Shown piece after piece: positions 16,738-24,920 of a DNA stretch of 52,388 bases. The stretch spans positions 1 to 52,388 of the forward strand of contig JALOTH010000001.1 in assembly GCA_025458035.1 (NCBI GenBank), read 5' to 3'. The stretch is from Rhodospirillales bacterium (GTDB lineage: Bacteria > Pseudomonadota > Alphaproteobacteria > Rhodospirillales > Defluviicoccaceae). The translations under genes and the position numbers were made by a program. The notes beneath the pieces were generated by a model that made no database searches, was not told the DNA's origin, and saw nothing but the letters and a program-made list of their open reading frames with translations. The first letter of the stretch is position 1; the number at the start of each line of letters is the position of its first letter.

Positions 16738-18996
16738 TTGCTGATGATTACGGCTCAGCCCCATGGCGGTGCCGCGCACCTGTCCGTGTGGACGCTCGCC
16801 GATGGCGTGCTGCTCCTCGTCTGGGAGGCCGCCCCGGCCACCCCGTCCGATGTCCCGGTTCGCTATCGCCCGATCATCGACGGCCGCGCCGCGCCGGCGC
16901 CATTCGCCCATATCGCGGCGGCCACGGCGAGCGGCGGCGAACGCCATCTGCTGGCATGTCGCGCGACGGCGGCGGCGGCGATCCACCCGCCGATCGAGGT
17001 GCGAACGGCGGATGCGAACGCAAACACCGTTGCCGCTACGGCTGCCGGTGCCGCCGACGGGGCGGACGCCAACTTCGTGCTCAGCGGGCTGAACGATGGC
17101 GGCCGGTTCCAGGCCACCCGGTTCTTTGTCGAAACCCTGGTCAGCCTGTTCAAGCTCGGCAACGAGCGGAGCTATGTGACGTTCTGCCTTGACCTGTTCG
17201 GCGAGGCGTTCGAACGGGCAACGCCGCTGACCGCCCATTGCCGCCTCGGCGAGCGATCGCTCGTCGCCGAATGTGCGCTGCAGGCCTCATTCAGCGAGCC
17301 GGTGCGTGCCGTCGTCATCGGCGGCGGCGGTGTTCGCAGTCTGCCGCCGACGGCGCTGGCGCTGAACCCGCTGGCCCCGGATGCTCAGCGCAAGGCACTC
17401 GCCCTGCTGCTGCCGGCGGCGGTGTTGGATACCGGCGCCGCTGTCATCATCCTCAACAGCCGCGCCCTCACCGGCCGGCTTCTCGCCCCGCGGCAAGCGC
17501 CGCTGCCGGCAGCGGCGGCATGGCTGGCCGCTGGCGGCGCGTCGGTGAAGCGGCTCACCCAGGTGGTCCTGGATGCGGCCGCACGCCTTGCCAACGACGA
17601 CCCCGCCGCCGACGCCGTCGCCTGCGAACTGGCGCTGATCGCCGCCGGCGATATGTCCCTGGGCATCAGTGCCGGTGTCGATCTGGTCGCGTCCGGCGCC
17701 TTCGGCGTCGTCATCAGCGGCTGGCTGGAGGATCGGGAAGGCCTGGTCGCCGCCATCGACTGCGAGCGGCTCGGCACCATCCACACCTTCGCCGTCAACG
17801 GACTGCCTCGTTTCTCGCATCCGGAACATGCTCCTGACGCCGCGGCGGGCTTTGCCGTGGTCGTGCCCTGGGGCGAACAGCCGGGGCCGCGGGCCAGCAT
17901 CAGGCTGTCGTTGCGGCTGACGTCGGGAAGCCGCCACCCGCTGTGGCAGGGACAGCCGGCACCCACCGACACCGCGCTGCTGGATCGCGTGCTGGCGGCG
18001 ATGCCCGCCAGTGATGGCAGCGCCGGCGATGGTGGCGATGCCGCCGACGGCGATGCCACGCTGGACACGATCGAGCCGTGGTTGCGGTCAGAACAGGAGC
18101 AACGGGCTTCGCAAGTCATCGCGCATCGGCTTATCGGCATCGGCGATGCCGCCGGCCGGCCGCAGGTCAGCGTCGTCGTGCCCTTGGGCGAAGATCCGCG
18201 GCTTCTCCGGTGCACGGTGACGACGGTGGCGACGGCATCGCACCACCATGCCGTGGAGGTGGTTTTCGTCGCCGACCGGGCGCGGCTCCGCAGCGATCAG
18301 GTGCGGCTGCTGCGCGGACTGGCGCAGGCGTTCGGGCTGAGCGGTCGGCTGGCCGTCCTCGACCGGGTGGCGGGACCGGGATCGCTGCTCAACGGCGGCG
18401 CCGTTGCCGCCGCGGCGCCGACCCTCGTGCTTCTTGGTGAAGGCGTCATCGCCGAGGGGGCGGATTGGCTGGATCGTCTCGTCGCCGCCGTGCATGGCGC
18501 CGACGGGCGGGGGCTCGCCGGCGCTCGCATCGTCGGTGCGGACCAGGGGATTCGTGACGCCGGCCACAGGGTTGCGGACGGCGGCTTCGGCGGGCTCGAT
18601 CTCGTCAGCGAGTTCGAGGGCTTCCCCCGTGATTTCCGGGAACTGGCGCAGCCACGCCTCGTCGATGTGGTGTCCACGGCGGCGATGGCGATGTCCCGGG
18701 AGGCGTTCGAGGCGGCGGGCGGTTTCGACGACCGCTATTTCACCAGCCGCTACCGCGACGCCGACTTCTGCTTGGAGTTTCAGCGGCAGGGTGGCCGCGT
18801 CATCGCCCTGCCGGAGCCGGTGATGTTTGAACTGGGAACCGGCCGCGATGGCGACCGGACCTCAAGGAGCAGGGCGAGCGCGTCGCTGCTGGACCGGCGG
18901 CTGTTCATGGAGCGCTGGCGCGATCGGCAGCGGTGCGCGCCACCCGACGTCGACGAGGACGTGGGCGCTGGCGGCCCGATGGAGGTGGCGGCATGA
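16738..18996 (+). CDS. GT2-like glycosyltransferase-family protein with N-terminal beta modules, 752 aa
   Basis: The C-terminal 280 residues follow the GT2 (GT-A fold) layout: VSVVVPLGED, a strand VEVVFVADR, GGAVAAAAPTLVLLGEGV in the place of the sugar-nucleotide/metal motif, then MAMSREAFEAAGGFDDRYF and YRDADFCLEFQRQGG. The usual DxD at the metal site reads GEG, so catalytic competence is uncertain. The N-terminal 470 residues include a segment with VVISGWLEDREG and later GFAVVVPWG, shared with the 755-aa and 285-aa proteins of this locus. No membrane span is seen. Translation may start at the TTG at 16738 or the ATG at 16744; neither has a strong ribosome site. Its stop overlaps the next gene as ATGA. 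Confidence 0.8.
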   Translation: MLMITAQPHGGAAHLSVWTLADGVLLLVWEAAPATPSDVPVRYRPIIDGRAAPAPFAHIAAATASGGERHLLACRATAAAAIHPPIEVRTADANANTVAATAAGAADGADANFVLSGLNDGGRFQATRFFVETLVSLFKLGNERSYVTFCLDLFGEAFERATPLTAHCRLGERSLVAECALQASFSEPVRAVVIGGGGVRSLPPTALALNPLAPDAQRKALALLLPAAVLDTGAAVIILNSRALTGRLLAPRQAPLPAAAAWLAAGGASVKRLTQVVLDAAARLANDDPAADAVACELALIAAGDMSLGISAGVDLVASGAFGVVISGWLEDREGLVAAIDCERLGTIHTFAVNGLPRFSHPEHAPDAAAGFAVVVPWGEQPGPRASIRLSLRLTSGSRHPLWQGQPAPTDTALLDRVLAAMPASDGSAGDGGDAADGDATLDTIEPWLRSEQEQRASQVIAHRLIGIGDAAGRPQVSVVVPLGEDPRLLRCTVTTVATASHHHAVEVVFVADRARLRSDQVRLLRGLAQAFGLSGRLAVLDRVAGPGSLLNGGAVAAAAPTLVLLGEGVIAEGADWLDRLVAAVHGADGRGLAGARIVGADQGIRDAGHRVADGGFGGLDLVSEFEGFPRDFRELAQPRLVDVVSTAAMAMSREAFEAAGGFDDRYFTSRYRDADFCLEFQRQGGRVIALPEPVMFELGTGRDGDRTSRSRASASLLDRRLFMERWRDRQRCAPPDVDEDVGAGGPMEVAA

Positions 18997-20273
18997 ACCG
19001 GCTGCGCGTACTGACCCTTTGCCACGGCCATCCGGCGCTCGTTCCCGGCGGCACCGAGACGGTGGCGCACGAGCTGTTCACCGCGATGCGGCAGGACAGC
19101 CGCCTCGACCCGATGTTTCTCGGCTGTGTCAGCGGGCTGCACCGCCCCGACGGCGACGATCAGCCGTTGCAGGCGATCGGCCGATCTGCCGACGAAATGC
19201 TGCTCTGGGTGGGCGAGGTCGATGCCTTCCTCATCGGGCAGCGGCAGCCGGAGGTCTTCACCGCCGCGTTCGGCCGCATGCTGCGGGCGTTCCGGCCGCA
19301 TATTCTTCACATCCACCATTTCAGCCGCATCGGCCTTGAGGCCCTGGCGGTGGCCCGTCGCCTGCTGCCGTGGGTGCGCATCGTCGCGACGCTGCACGAC
19401 TATCACCTTCTCTGCGCCAACGACGGCCTGATGACGACGAGGGGGAACGGCCACCTGTGCCGCGGCGCCAGCCCCGACGCCTGCCATGGGTGTTTTCCGG
19501 CGATCCCGCAGCGGCTGTTCGTCGCGCGCGCCCTGCGCGTGCGCACCATGCTCGGGCTCGTTGATCGTTTCATCGCGCCAAGCCAGTTCCTGCGCGATCG
19601 CTTCATTGCCGCCGGCATCCCCGGCAATGCCATCCAGGTCATTGCCAACGGGCTGGCCGGGGCGGCCGCGCTGCGGCGCGGTGCCGGTGACGACGCTGCC
19701 GACCGGCCGCGCCAGCGTTTCGCCCTGTTGGGCAACATCGCGCCGCACAAGGGCGTCCTGGTGGCGCTTGCGGCGGCACGCCAGCTGCGCGAACGGCTGC
19801 CCGATGCCGAGTTGCGCCTGCACGGCGGGATCAATTTCCAACCGGAGACGTTCCGCCAGGCTTTCGCCGCCGGCCTTGAGGCCGCGGCGCCGCTCGCCCA
19901 TCACGCCGGTCCCTACCATCGCAGCGACCTGCCGCGCCTGCTCGCCAGGGCGGACTGGGTCGTCGTGCCGTCGACGTGGTGGGAGAACGCACCGCTGGTC
20001 ATTCTCGAAGCCTTTCAGCACGGCCGGCCGGTGATCTGTTCCGACGTTGGCGGCATGGCCGAGATGGTGCAGGACGGCGTCAATGGCCTGCATGCCGTCC
20101 TTGGCGACAGCGGCGATCTCGCCCGGGTGATGCTTCGTGCCGCCACCGAGCGCGGTCTGTGGCAACGGCTGGCGGCGGCGGTGCCGGCGGTGCCGACCGT
20201 GCGGGAAAGCCTTGAGCGCCACCTTCACGTTTATGCCGCGCTGCTCCAGGATCGGGAGGCTCAGTCAGCATAA
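18993..20273 (+). CDS. GT4-family glycosyltransferase, 426 aa
   Basis: This retaining GT-B glycosyltransferase is presumed to add a sugar to a lipid-linked polysaccharide intermediate at the cytoplasmic face. Motifs are HGHPALVPGGTETVAHEL (N-terminal glycine-rich acceptor loop), HILHIHHFSRIGLEAL, IVATLHDYHLLCAN, then RFALLGNIAPHKG and the nucleotide-sugar motif PSTWWENAPLVILEAFQHG followed by PVICSDVGGMAE. Cysteines at LCRGASPDACHGCFP match a similar cluster in the second GT4 of the locus. The ATG at 18993 overlaps the previous stop by four bases, and the TAA at 20271-20273 shares its last A with the next ATG. Donor and acceptor cannot be deduced. Confidence 0.92.
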   Translation: MNRLRVLTLCHGHPALVPGGTETVAHELFTAMRQDSRLDPMFLGCVSGLHRPDGDDQPLQAIGRSADEMLLWVGEVDAFLIGQRQPEVFTAAFGRMLRAFRPHILHIHHFSRIGLEALAVARRLLPWVRIVATLHDYHLLCANDGLMTTRGNGHLCRGASPDACHGCFPAIPQRLFVARALRVRTMLGLVDRFIAPSQFLRDRFIAAGIPGNAIQVIANGLAGAAALRRGAGDDAADRPRQRFALLGNIAPHKGVLVALAAARQLRERLPDAELRLHGGINFQPETFRQAFAAGLEAAAPLAHHAGPYHRSDLPRLLARADWVVVPSTWWENAPLVILEAFQHGRPVICSDVGGMAEMVQDGVNGLHAVLGDSGDLARVMLRAATERGLWQRLAAAVPAVPTVRESLERHLHVYAALLQDREAQSA

Positions 20274-22540
20274 TGCCGGACGCCAACTCCTGCACTCTGA
20301 CCACTCCGGGCGACGACACCGGACTGGTGACTGGCTGCGGGCTCGGACGCCTGCCACTCGCCATCCTTCTCGACACCGGCACGTTGCTCGCCGTCGGCAG
20401 CGCCGACGATGCGCCGCCGGACGCGGCCAGCGTCACCTGTCTCGTCGCCGATCGCCGCGTCAGCGGCACCTGGCAGGCGTTTGCATGGCCGGATCGCCGC
20501 GAGGCCGATAAACGGGCCTTCGTCGCCGTGGTGCGGGCGGAACAGGCCGTTCAACTGCACGCCGTGCCCTTTGATCTGTGCGACCGATCGGGCGAAACGC
20601 GGGTCGCCTTCCCGGGTATCGAGCGCCTCGAACTGGACGCGGCGCCGCTGGTCGCCTGGCTGGACCGCCACGGCGGCGGGCTCAGCGATGCCTTTGACTT
20701 CATCAGCGCCGCGCTGGCGGCGGATGGGATTTCCGCCCGCTGCGAGCGGTTCCTCGTTGCGCTGCTGACCGCCATTTCCGAGCACGATGGCTTCATCGAG
20801 ATCATCGCGGCACCGGAGTGCGGTGGCATCCTGTTGCAGGGCTGGTCCATGCGTCTGCCGGCGCTTTCGCTGCCGGTGGTCGTGCGCGGTGACCACCTGA
20901 GCCGGGAAGAAGCGGCAGTGGCGCATTTCCGCCGTTCCGATCTGCTGCCGATGGCAAGCGGCTTCGTCGCCTATGTGCGTCCCACCGGTGACGGCAGCCC
21001 GGATGCGATCGGCCAGGTGTTTTTTCGCGACGGCGGTCGCTACCATCGCCTCGACGTCGTTGAAAAGCCGGTCAGCCTCGAACCGGAGCACGTCGCCGGG
21101 CATCTGCTGGACATGATGGCACGGCTGGAGGGGCCGCCGGCGAGCATCCGCGCCTTCAAGCGGGTGTGCCGGTCGCGCTTTCCCGGCCACGAGACGGTTT
21201 CGACGCTGTCGGCGCCGGTGCGCGTCGCCTGCGACGTGGCCGTTCACGTTGCCGGAGCCGGCATCTTCGTCAGCGGCTGGCTGCTGGATCCGAAGCGGCT
21301 CGTCGATCGCGTTATCATCAAAAGCACCGGCGGCTTTTATTCACCGATCGAGACCACCCTGATCCGCACCGCGCGGCCCGATGTCAGCGAGGGCTTTCGC
21401 GGCGATCCGTTGTTTTCACCCTGTCTGCGCGCCGCCGATACGCAGCATGGCTTCATGGCCTTCGTGCCCTATGCGGCGGCACCCGCCAAAGGCGAGGTCT
21501 TTTACCTCGAACTGGTTCTCGACGATGAGAGCTGCGCCTTCCTGCCGATCCGCTTTCATGATGGCGATCCGGACGCGCTGGTGCAGGACATCCTGACCGC
21601 GGTCGATCCCGACGATCCGGAGATCGAGCGGCTGATCGGCGAGCACTTGACGCCGCTGGTCGCCGGACTGTCGGCGGCGGCGGTGAAACCGCCACAACCG
21701 GCAGCCGTCTGCCCGTTCGGGCTGGTTTCCGCCACTGCCGCCGTGCCCGAGGTGTCCGTCGTCGTCCCCCTTGGCGAGACCTGGGCGGACTTCGACATCA
21801 ACCTCTCGCATTTCGCCGCCGATGCGAACTTTGCCGGCGCCGAACTCGTCGTCGTCGCCGCGCGCTCCGCCGCCCAGCACATCGCAGCGCGACTGCGCAG
21901 CAGCGCCCGCTTCTATCGTCTGCGGGGGCGCCTCGTCCTCGCGGCAACCGACTGCGACCGTTACGACGCCCTGGCGCTTGGCGCCGCGGCGGCGAGCAGT
22001 CCGCATCTGCTGCTGCTGTCGCCGGCGGTGCTGCCGATGCAGCGCGGCTGGCTGGGTCAGCTGCTGGGCGAGTTTGCGGCTCTGCCCGATGACGCCGCGC
22101 TCTGTCCAACGCTGCTATATGAGGACCACTCGATCCGTTTCGCCGGCAGCGATGCGCCGGCCCGTGGCGCCCGCGGCGTCTGCGCCAGCGGGCTGGTCGG
22201 CTACGCGGCCAGCGCCATCGGGGCGACGGCGACGCGGCCGGTATGGGCGGGCACCCTCGACTGCTGTTGCCTGCGCCGAAAGCTGTTCGCCGCCGTCGGC
22301 GACGGCAACGGTCCCTATGTCAACCCGCAGCTGAAGTCCCTTGACTTCGCATTGCGCCTGAAGGCGGCCGGTGGCCGCTTTTACTGGGCACCGGCGATCA
22401 CCCTCTATGCGCTGGATGACGAAGCGCACGGCGAAACGGCGCACTGGCAGCGCGTGCGCCGGCTCGTCGACGAACGCAGCTTTCAAGATCGCTGGGGTCG
22501 GATGCTTTCGCTCCCCGCTGATTTCCGAGGAACGCCGTGA
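20273..22540 (+). CDS. GT2-like glycosyltransferase-family protein, second copy, 755 aa
   Basis: It matches the 752-aa protein in size, order of parts and position relative to a GT4 gene. An N-terminal region precedes a module with GIFVSGWLLDPKR and HGFMAFVPYA. The GT2-like C-terminal domain has VPEVSVVVPLGETW, AELVVVAARSA, SSPHLLLLSPAVLPMQRGWL, LDCCCLRRKLFAAVG and LDFALRLKAAGGRFYWAP. Where active GT2 enzymes carry DxD, this copy reads SPAV, so it lacks the metal-binding acidic residues and may be a non-catalytic or divergent transferase. The start ATG overlaps the preceding TAA by one base and its TGA overlaps the next ATG, so the cluster is translated as a tight operon. Confidence 0.78.
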   Translation: MPDANSCTLTTPGDDTGLVTGCGLGRLPLAILLDTGTLLAVGSADDAPPDAASVTCLVADRRVSGTWQAFAWPDRREADKRAFVAVVRAEQAVQLHAVPFDLCDRSGETRVAFPGIERLELDAAPLVAWLDRHGGGLSDAFDFISAALAADGISARCERFLVALLTAISEHDGFIEIIAAPECGGILLQGWSMRLPALSLPVVVRGDHLSREEAAVAHFRRSDLLPMASGFVAYVRPTGDGSPDAIGQVFFRDGGRYHRLDVVEKPVSLEPEHVAGHLLDMMARLEGPPASIRAFKRVCRSRFPGHETVSTLSAPVRVACDVAVHVAGAGIFVSGWLLDPKRLVDRVIIKSTGGFYSPIETTLIRTARPDVSEGFRGDPLFSPCLRAADTQHGFMAFVPYAAAPAKGEVFYLELVLDDESCAFLPIRFHDGDPDALVQDILTAVDPDDPEIERLIGEHLTPLVAGLSAAAVKPPQPAAVCPFGLVSATAAVPEVSVVVPLGETWADFDINLSHFAADANFAGAELVVVAARSAAQHIAARLRSSARFYRLRGRLVLAATDCDRYDALALGAAAASSPHLLLLSPAVLPMQRGWLGQLLGEFAALPDDAALCPTLLYEDHSIRFAGSDAPARGARGVCASGLVGYAASAIGATATRPVWAGTLDCCCLRRKLFAAVGDGNGPYVNPQLKSLDFALRLKAAGGRFYWAPAITLYALDDEAHGETAHWQRVRRLVDERSFQDRWGRMLSLPADFRGTP

Positions 22541-23832
22541 TGAAGGTTCTGATCGTCTCCCACGCGCATCCGGCGTTCTCCATTGGCGGCGCCCAGGCCG
22601 CGGCCTATTCCCTCTACCAGGGGCTCAATCGGCTCGCCGGCTGCGAGTGCCATTTCCTGGCCCATGTCGGCCCGCCGATCCAGCCGCACGGCGAAACGCC
22701 GTTCTTGAGCCTGCGGCAGGGGCCGCGGGAGCTTCTCTATTACACGAACGACTATGACTACTTCCGGCTGTCGAACCGCGACCTGGAAGGGCTGGAGTGT
22801 CATCTCGGCCGCTATCTCGTCGACTTGGCGCCCGATGTCATCCATTTTCACCATGTGCTCGGTTTCGGCATGGAAAGCCTGCGCCTGGTGCGCCAGTTGC
22901 TGCCGAAGACGCGCATCGTCGTCACCCTTCACGAGTATCTGTCCATCTGCAACAATCATGGGCAGATGGTGAAGACGCGAACGGGCGCGCTGTGCCGGGC
23001 CTCTTCGCCGGCCGAGTGCGCCATGTGCTTTCCTGACAGCGCCGCCGGCCGCCTGCTGCGCCGCGAGCTGTTCATCAAGTCCTTTTTTGCCGACGTCGAC
23101 ATGTTCGTGTCGCCGAGCCGTTTTCTGCTCAGCCGCTTTGCCGACTGGGGACTGCCGGCGGACAAGCTGATGATGCTGGAAAACGGCCTCGAGCCGATGC
23201 CGGTGGTGCCGCCGCGGCCGTTGCCGAAACAGGGCGGCCGGCGATGCCGCTTCGCCTACTTCGGACAGCTCAACCCGTTCAAGGGCATCAAGGTGCTGGT
23301 GGAGGCGATCGGCCGCGTGCCTGCGGAGATCTGGGGCGACGATGCCGTGCTCAACGTCTTCGGCGGGAACCTGGAGATGCAGCCGGACGCGTTCCAGCAG
23401 GAGTTCAAGCGGCTGGTTGCCGCCGCCGGCCGCCGCATCCGCTTCTTCGGCAGCTACAAGAGTGGCGAGCTGCCCGAGTTGATGCGCGAGGTGGACTGGG
23501 TCATCGTCCCCTCGACATGGTGGGAAAATGCTCCCGTCGTCATCGAGGAAGCCTTCCTGCACGGCCGGCCCGTCATCTGCAGCGACATCGGCGGCATGGC
23601 GGAAAAGGTGCGCAACCGTGTCGATGGCCTGCATTTCCGCGTCGGCAGCGCCGAAAGCCTCGTCGATCGGCTGATCGAAGCGCTCAAGCACCCCGAACTG
23701 TGGGAGCGCCTGCGCAGCCGCGCCCGCAAGCCGTTGATGGCCGACGGGGCCGCCCTGCAGCATCGCGACCTTTACCACACCCTCACCACGGACCGCCGCG
23801 GCACGGCCAGCGCGGCGCCGGCAGCAGCATGA
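22540..23832 (+). CDS. GT4-family glycosyltransferase, second copy, 430 aa
   Basis: A GT-B fold transferase closely resembling the GT4 at 18993-20273. It has SHAHPAFSIGGAQAAAYSL at the N-terminus, VIHFHHVLGFGMESL, IVVTLHEYLSICNNHG, a CRASSPAECAMCFP cysteine cluster, CRFAYFGQLNPFKG, and PSTWWENAPVVIEEAFLHG followed by PVICSDIGGMAE. GAGGA at 22527-22531 precedes the ATG at 22540 by 8 bases; a GTG directly before it could also serve. It differs from the first GT4 in the donor-site ExxxxxE region (VIEEAF against VILEAF), so the two may use different sugars. It presumably acts in the same polysaccharide pathway. Confidence 0.92.
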   Translation: MKVLIVSHAHPAFSIGGAQAAAYSLYQGLNRLAGCECHFLAHVGPPIQPHGETPFLSLRQGPRELLYYTNDYDYFRLSNRDLEGLECHLGRYLVDLAPDVIHFHHVLGFGMESLRLVRQLLPKTRIVVTLHEYLSICNNHGQMVKTRTGALCRASSPAECAMCFPDSAAGRLLRRELFIKSFFADVDMFVSPSRFLLSRFADWGLPADKLMMLENGLEPMPVVPPRPLPKQGGRRCRFAYFGQLNPFKGIKVLVEAIGRVPAEIWGDDAVLNVFGGNLEMQPDAFQQEFKRLVAAAGRRIRFFGSYKSGELPELMREVDWVIVPSTWWENAPVVIEEAFLHGRPVICSDIGGMAEKVRNRVDGLHFRVGSAESLVDRLIEALKHPELWERLRSRARKPLMADGAALQHRDLYHTLTTDRRGTASAAPAAA

Positions 23833-23889
23833 GGGTCGTCACCCTTCTCCGTCTGCGATGCCCCTTCGTTTTGTGATAAGGATCGAACC

Positions 23890-24906
23890 ATGATCGCCAG
23901 CCAGCCACAAACCCTGCTCGTCACCGGCGGTGCCGGTTATATCGGCAGCCATGTCGTGTTCGAATTGCTGAGCCAGGGGCATCGCGTCGTCGTTCTCGAC
24001 AACCTCTCGCAAGGCCATCGCCAGGCGGTGCCGGAGGACGCGGTGCTGATCGTCGCCGATCTCCTCGACCGGATGGCGGTGCAGGCGGTATTCTCCCGCT
24101 ACCGTTTCGACGCCATCATCCATTTCGCCGCCAACTCGCTCGTCGGCCAGTCGATGCGCGAACCGTTCCGTTACGTCGGCGATAACGTCGTCGCGGCTCT
24201 CAACCTGATCGAGACGGCGGTGAGCTACGATGTGCGCCGGTTCGTGCTGTCGTCGACGTGCGCCATCTTCGGCGAGCCGGAGCGGGTGCCGATCGACGAG
24301 GACGTGACGAAGCGCCCGGCCAACCCCTATGGCGAATCGAAACTGATGATCGAGGGGGTGCTGGCGTGGGCCGATCGCGTCTATGGCATGAAGTCCGCAT
24401 GCCTGCGCTACTTCAACGCCGCCGGCGCCCATCCGGAAGCACCGATCGGTGAAGACCATTCGCCGGAAACGCACCTCATTCCGATCGCGCTGGAAGCGGC
24501 CCTCGGCCAGCGCCCGTACGTCGAGATTTTTGGCGACGATTATCCGACGCCCGACGGCACCTGCGTCCGTGACTATATCCACGTTCTCGATCTTGCCGAC
24601 GCCCACATCCGGGTCCTCGACCTGCTGCGCTCGCGCAGCTGCCAGTTCAACGTCGGCATCGGCCGCGGCTTTTCGGTGAAGGAGGTGCTGTCCTCGGTTC
24701 GCCGCGTCAGCGGTCAGCCGGTGGCGGAACGGATCGGCCCGCGCCGTGCGGGCGATCCGCCGGTGCTGATCGCCGCGCCCGACCGGATCAAGGCGGAACT
24801 GGGCTGGCAGCCCCGCTATACCGAACTCGACGACATCGTCGCCACCGCCTGGGCCTGGCGCTCGAAGTTCCCGGACGGTTTCGCCAGCAAGTCCGTCGCG
24901 GCTTAA
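23890..24906 (+). CDS. galE: UDP-glucose 4-epimerase
   Basis: This short-chain dehydrogenase-fold enzyme interconverts UDP-glucose and UDP-galactose (or the N-acetyl forms) with bound NAD. The 338-aa length is normal. Visible are the Rossmann motif TGGAGYIGSH near residue 12, IIHFAANSLVGQS, the active-site Ser/Thr segment SSTCAIFG, catalytic Tyr147-x3-Lys151 in PYGESK, YFNAAGAHPE and CVRDYIHVLDLADAH. It sits inside the glycosyltransferase and exporter operon and presumably feeds galactose units into the polysaccharide. The gap of 57 bases from the GT4 gene contains AAGGA just before the ATG. Confidence 0.95.
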   Translation: MIASQPQTLLVTGGAGYIGSHVVFELLSQGHRVVVLDNLSQGHRQAVPEDAVLIVADLLDRMAVQAVFSRYRFDAIIHFAANSLVGQSMREPFRYVGDNVVAALNLIETAVSYDVRRFVLSSTCAIFGEPERVPIDEDVTKRPANPYGESKLMIEGVLAWADRVYGMKSACLRYFNAAGAHPEAPIGEDHSPETHLIPIALEAALGQRPYVEIFGDDYPTPDGTCVRDYIHVLDLADAHIRVLDLLRSRSCQFNVGIGRGFSVKEVLSSVRRVSGQPVAERIGPRRAGDPPVLIAAPDRIKAELGWQPRYTELDDIVATAWAWRSKFPDGFASKSVAA

Positions 24907-24920
24907 GGAGCGCCGCCGCG

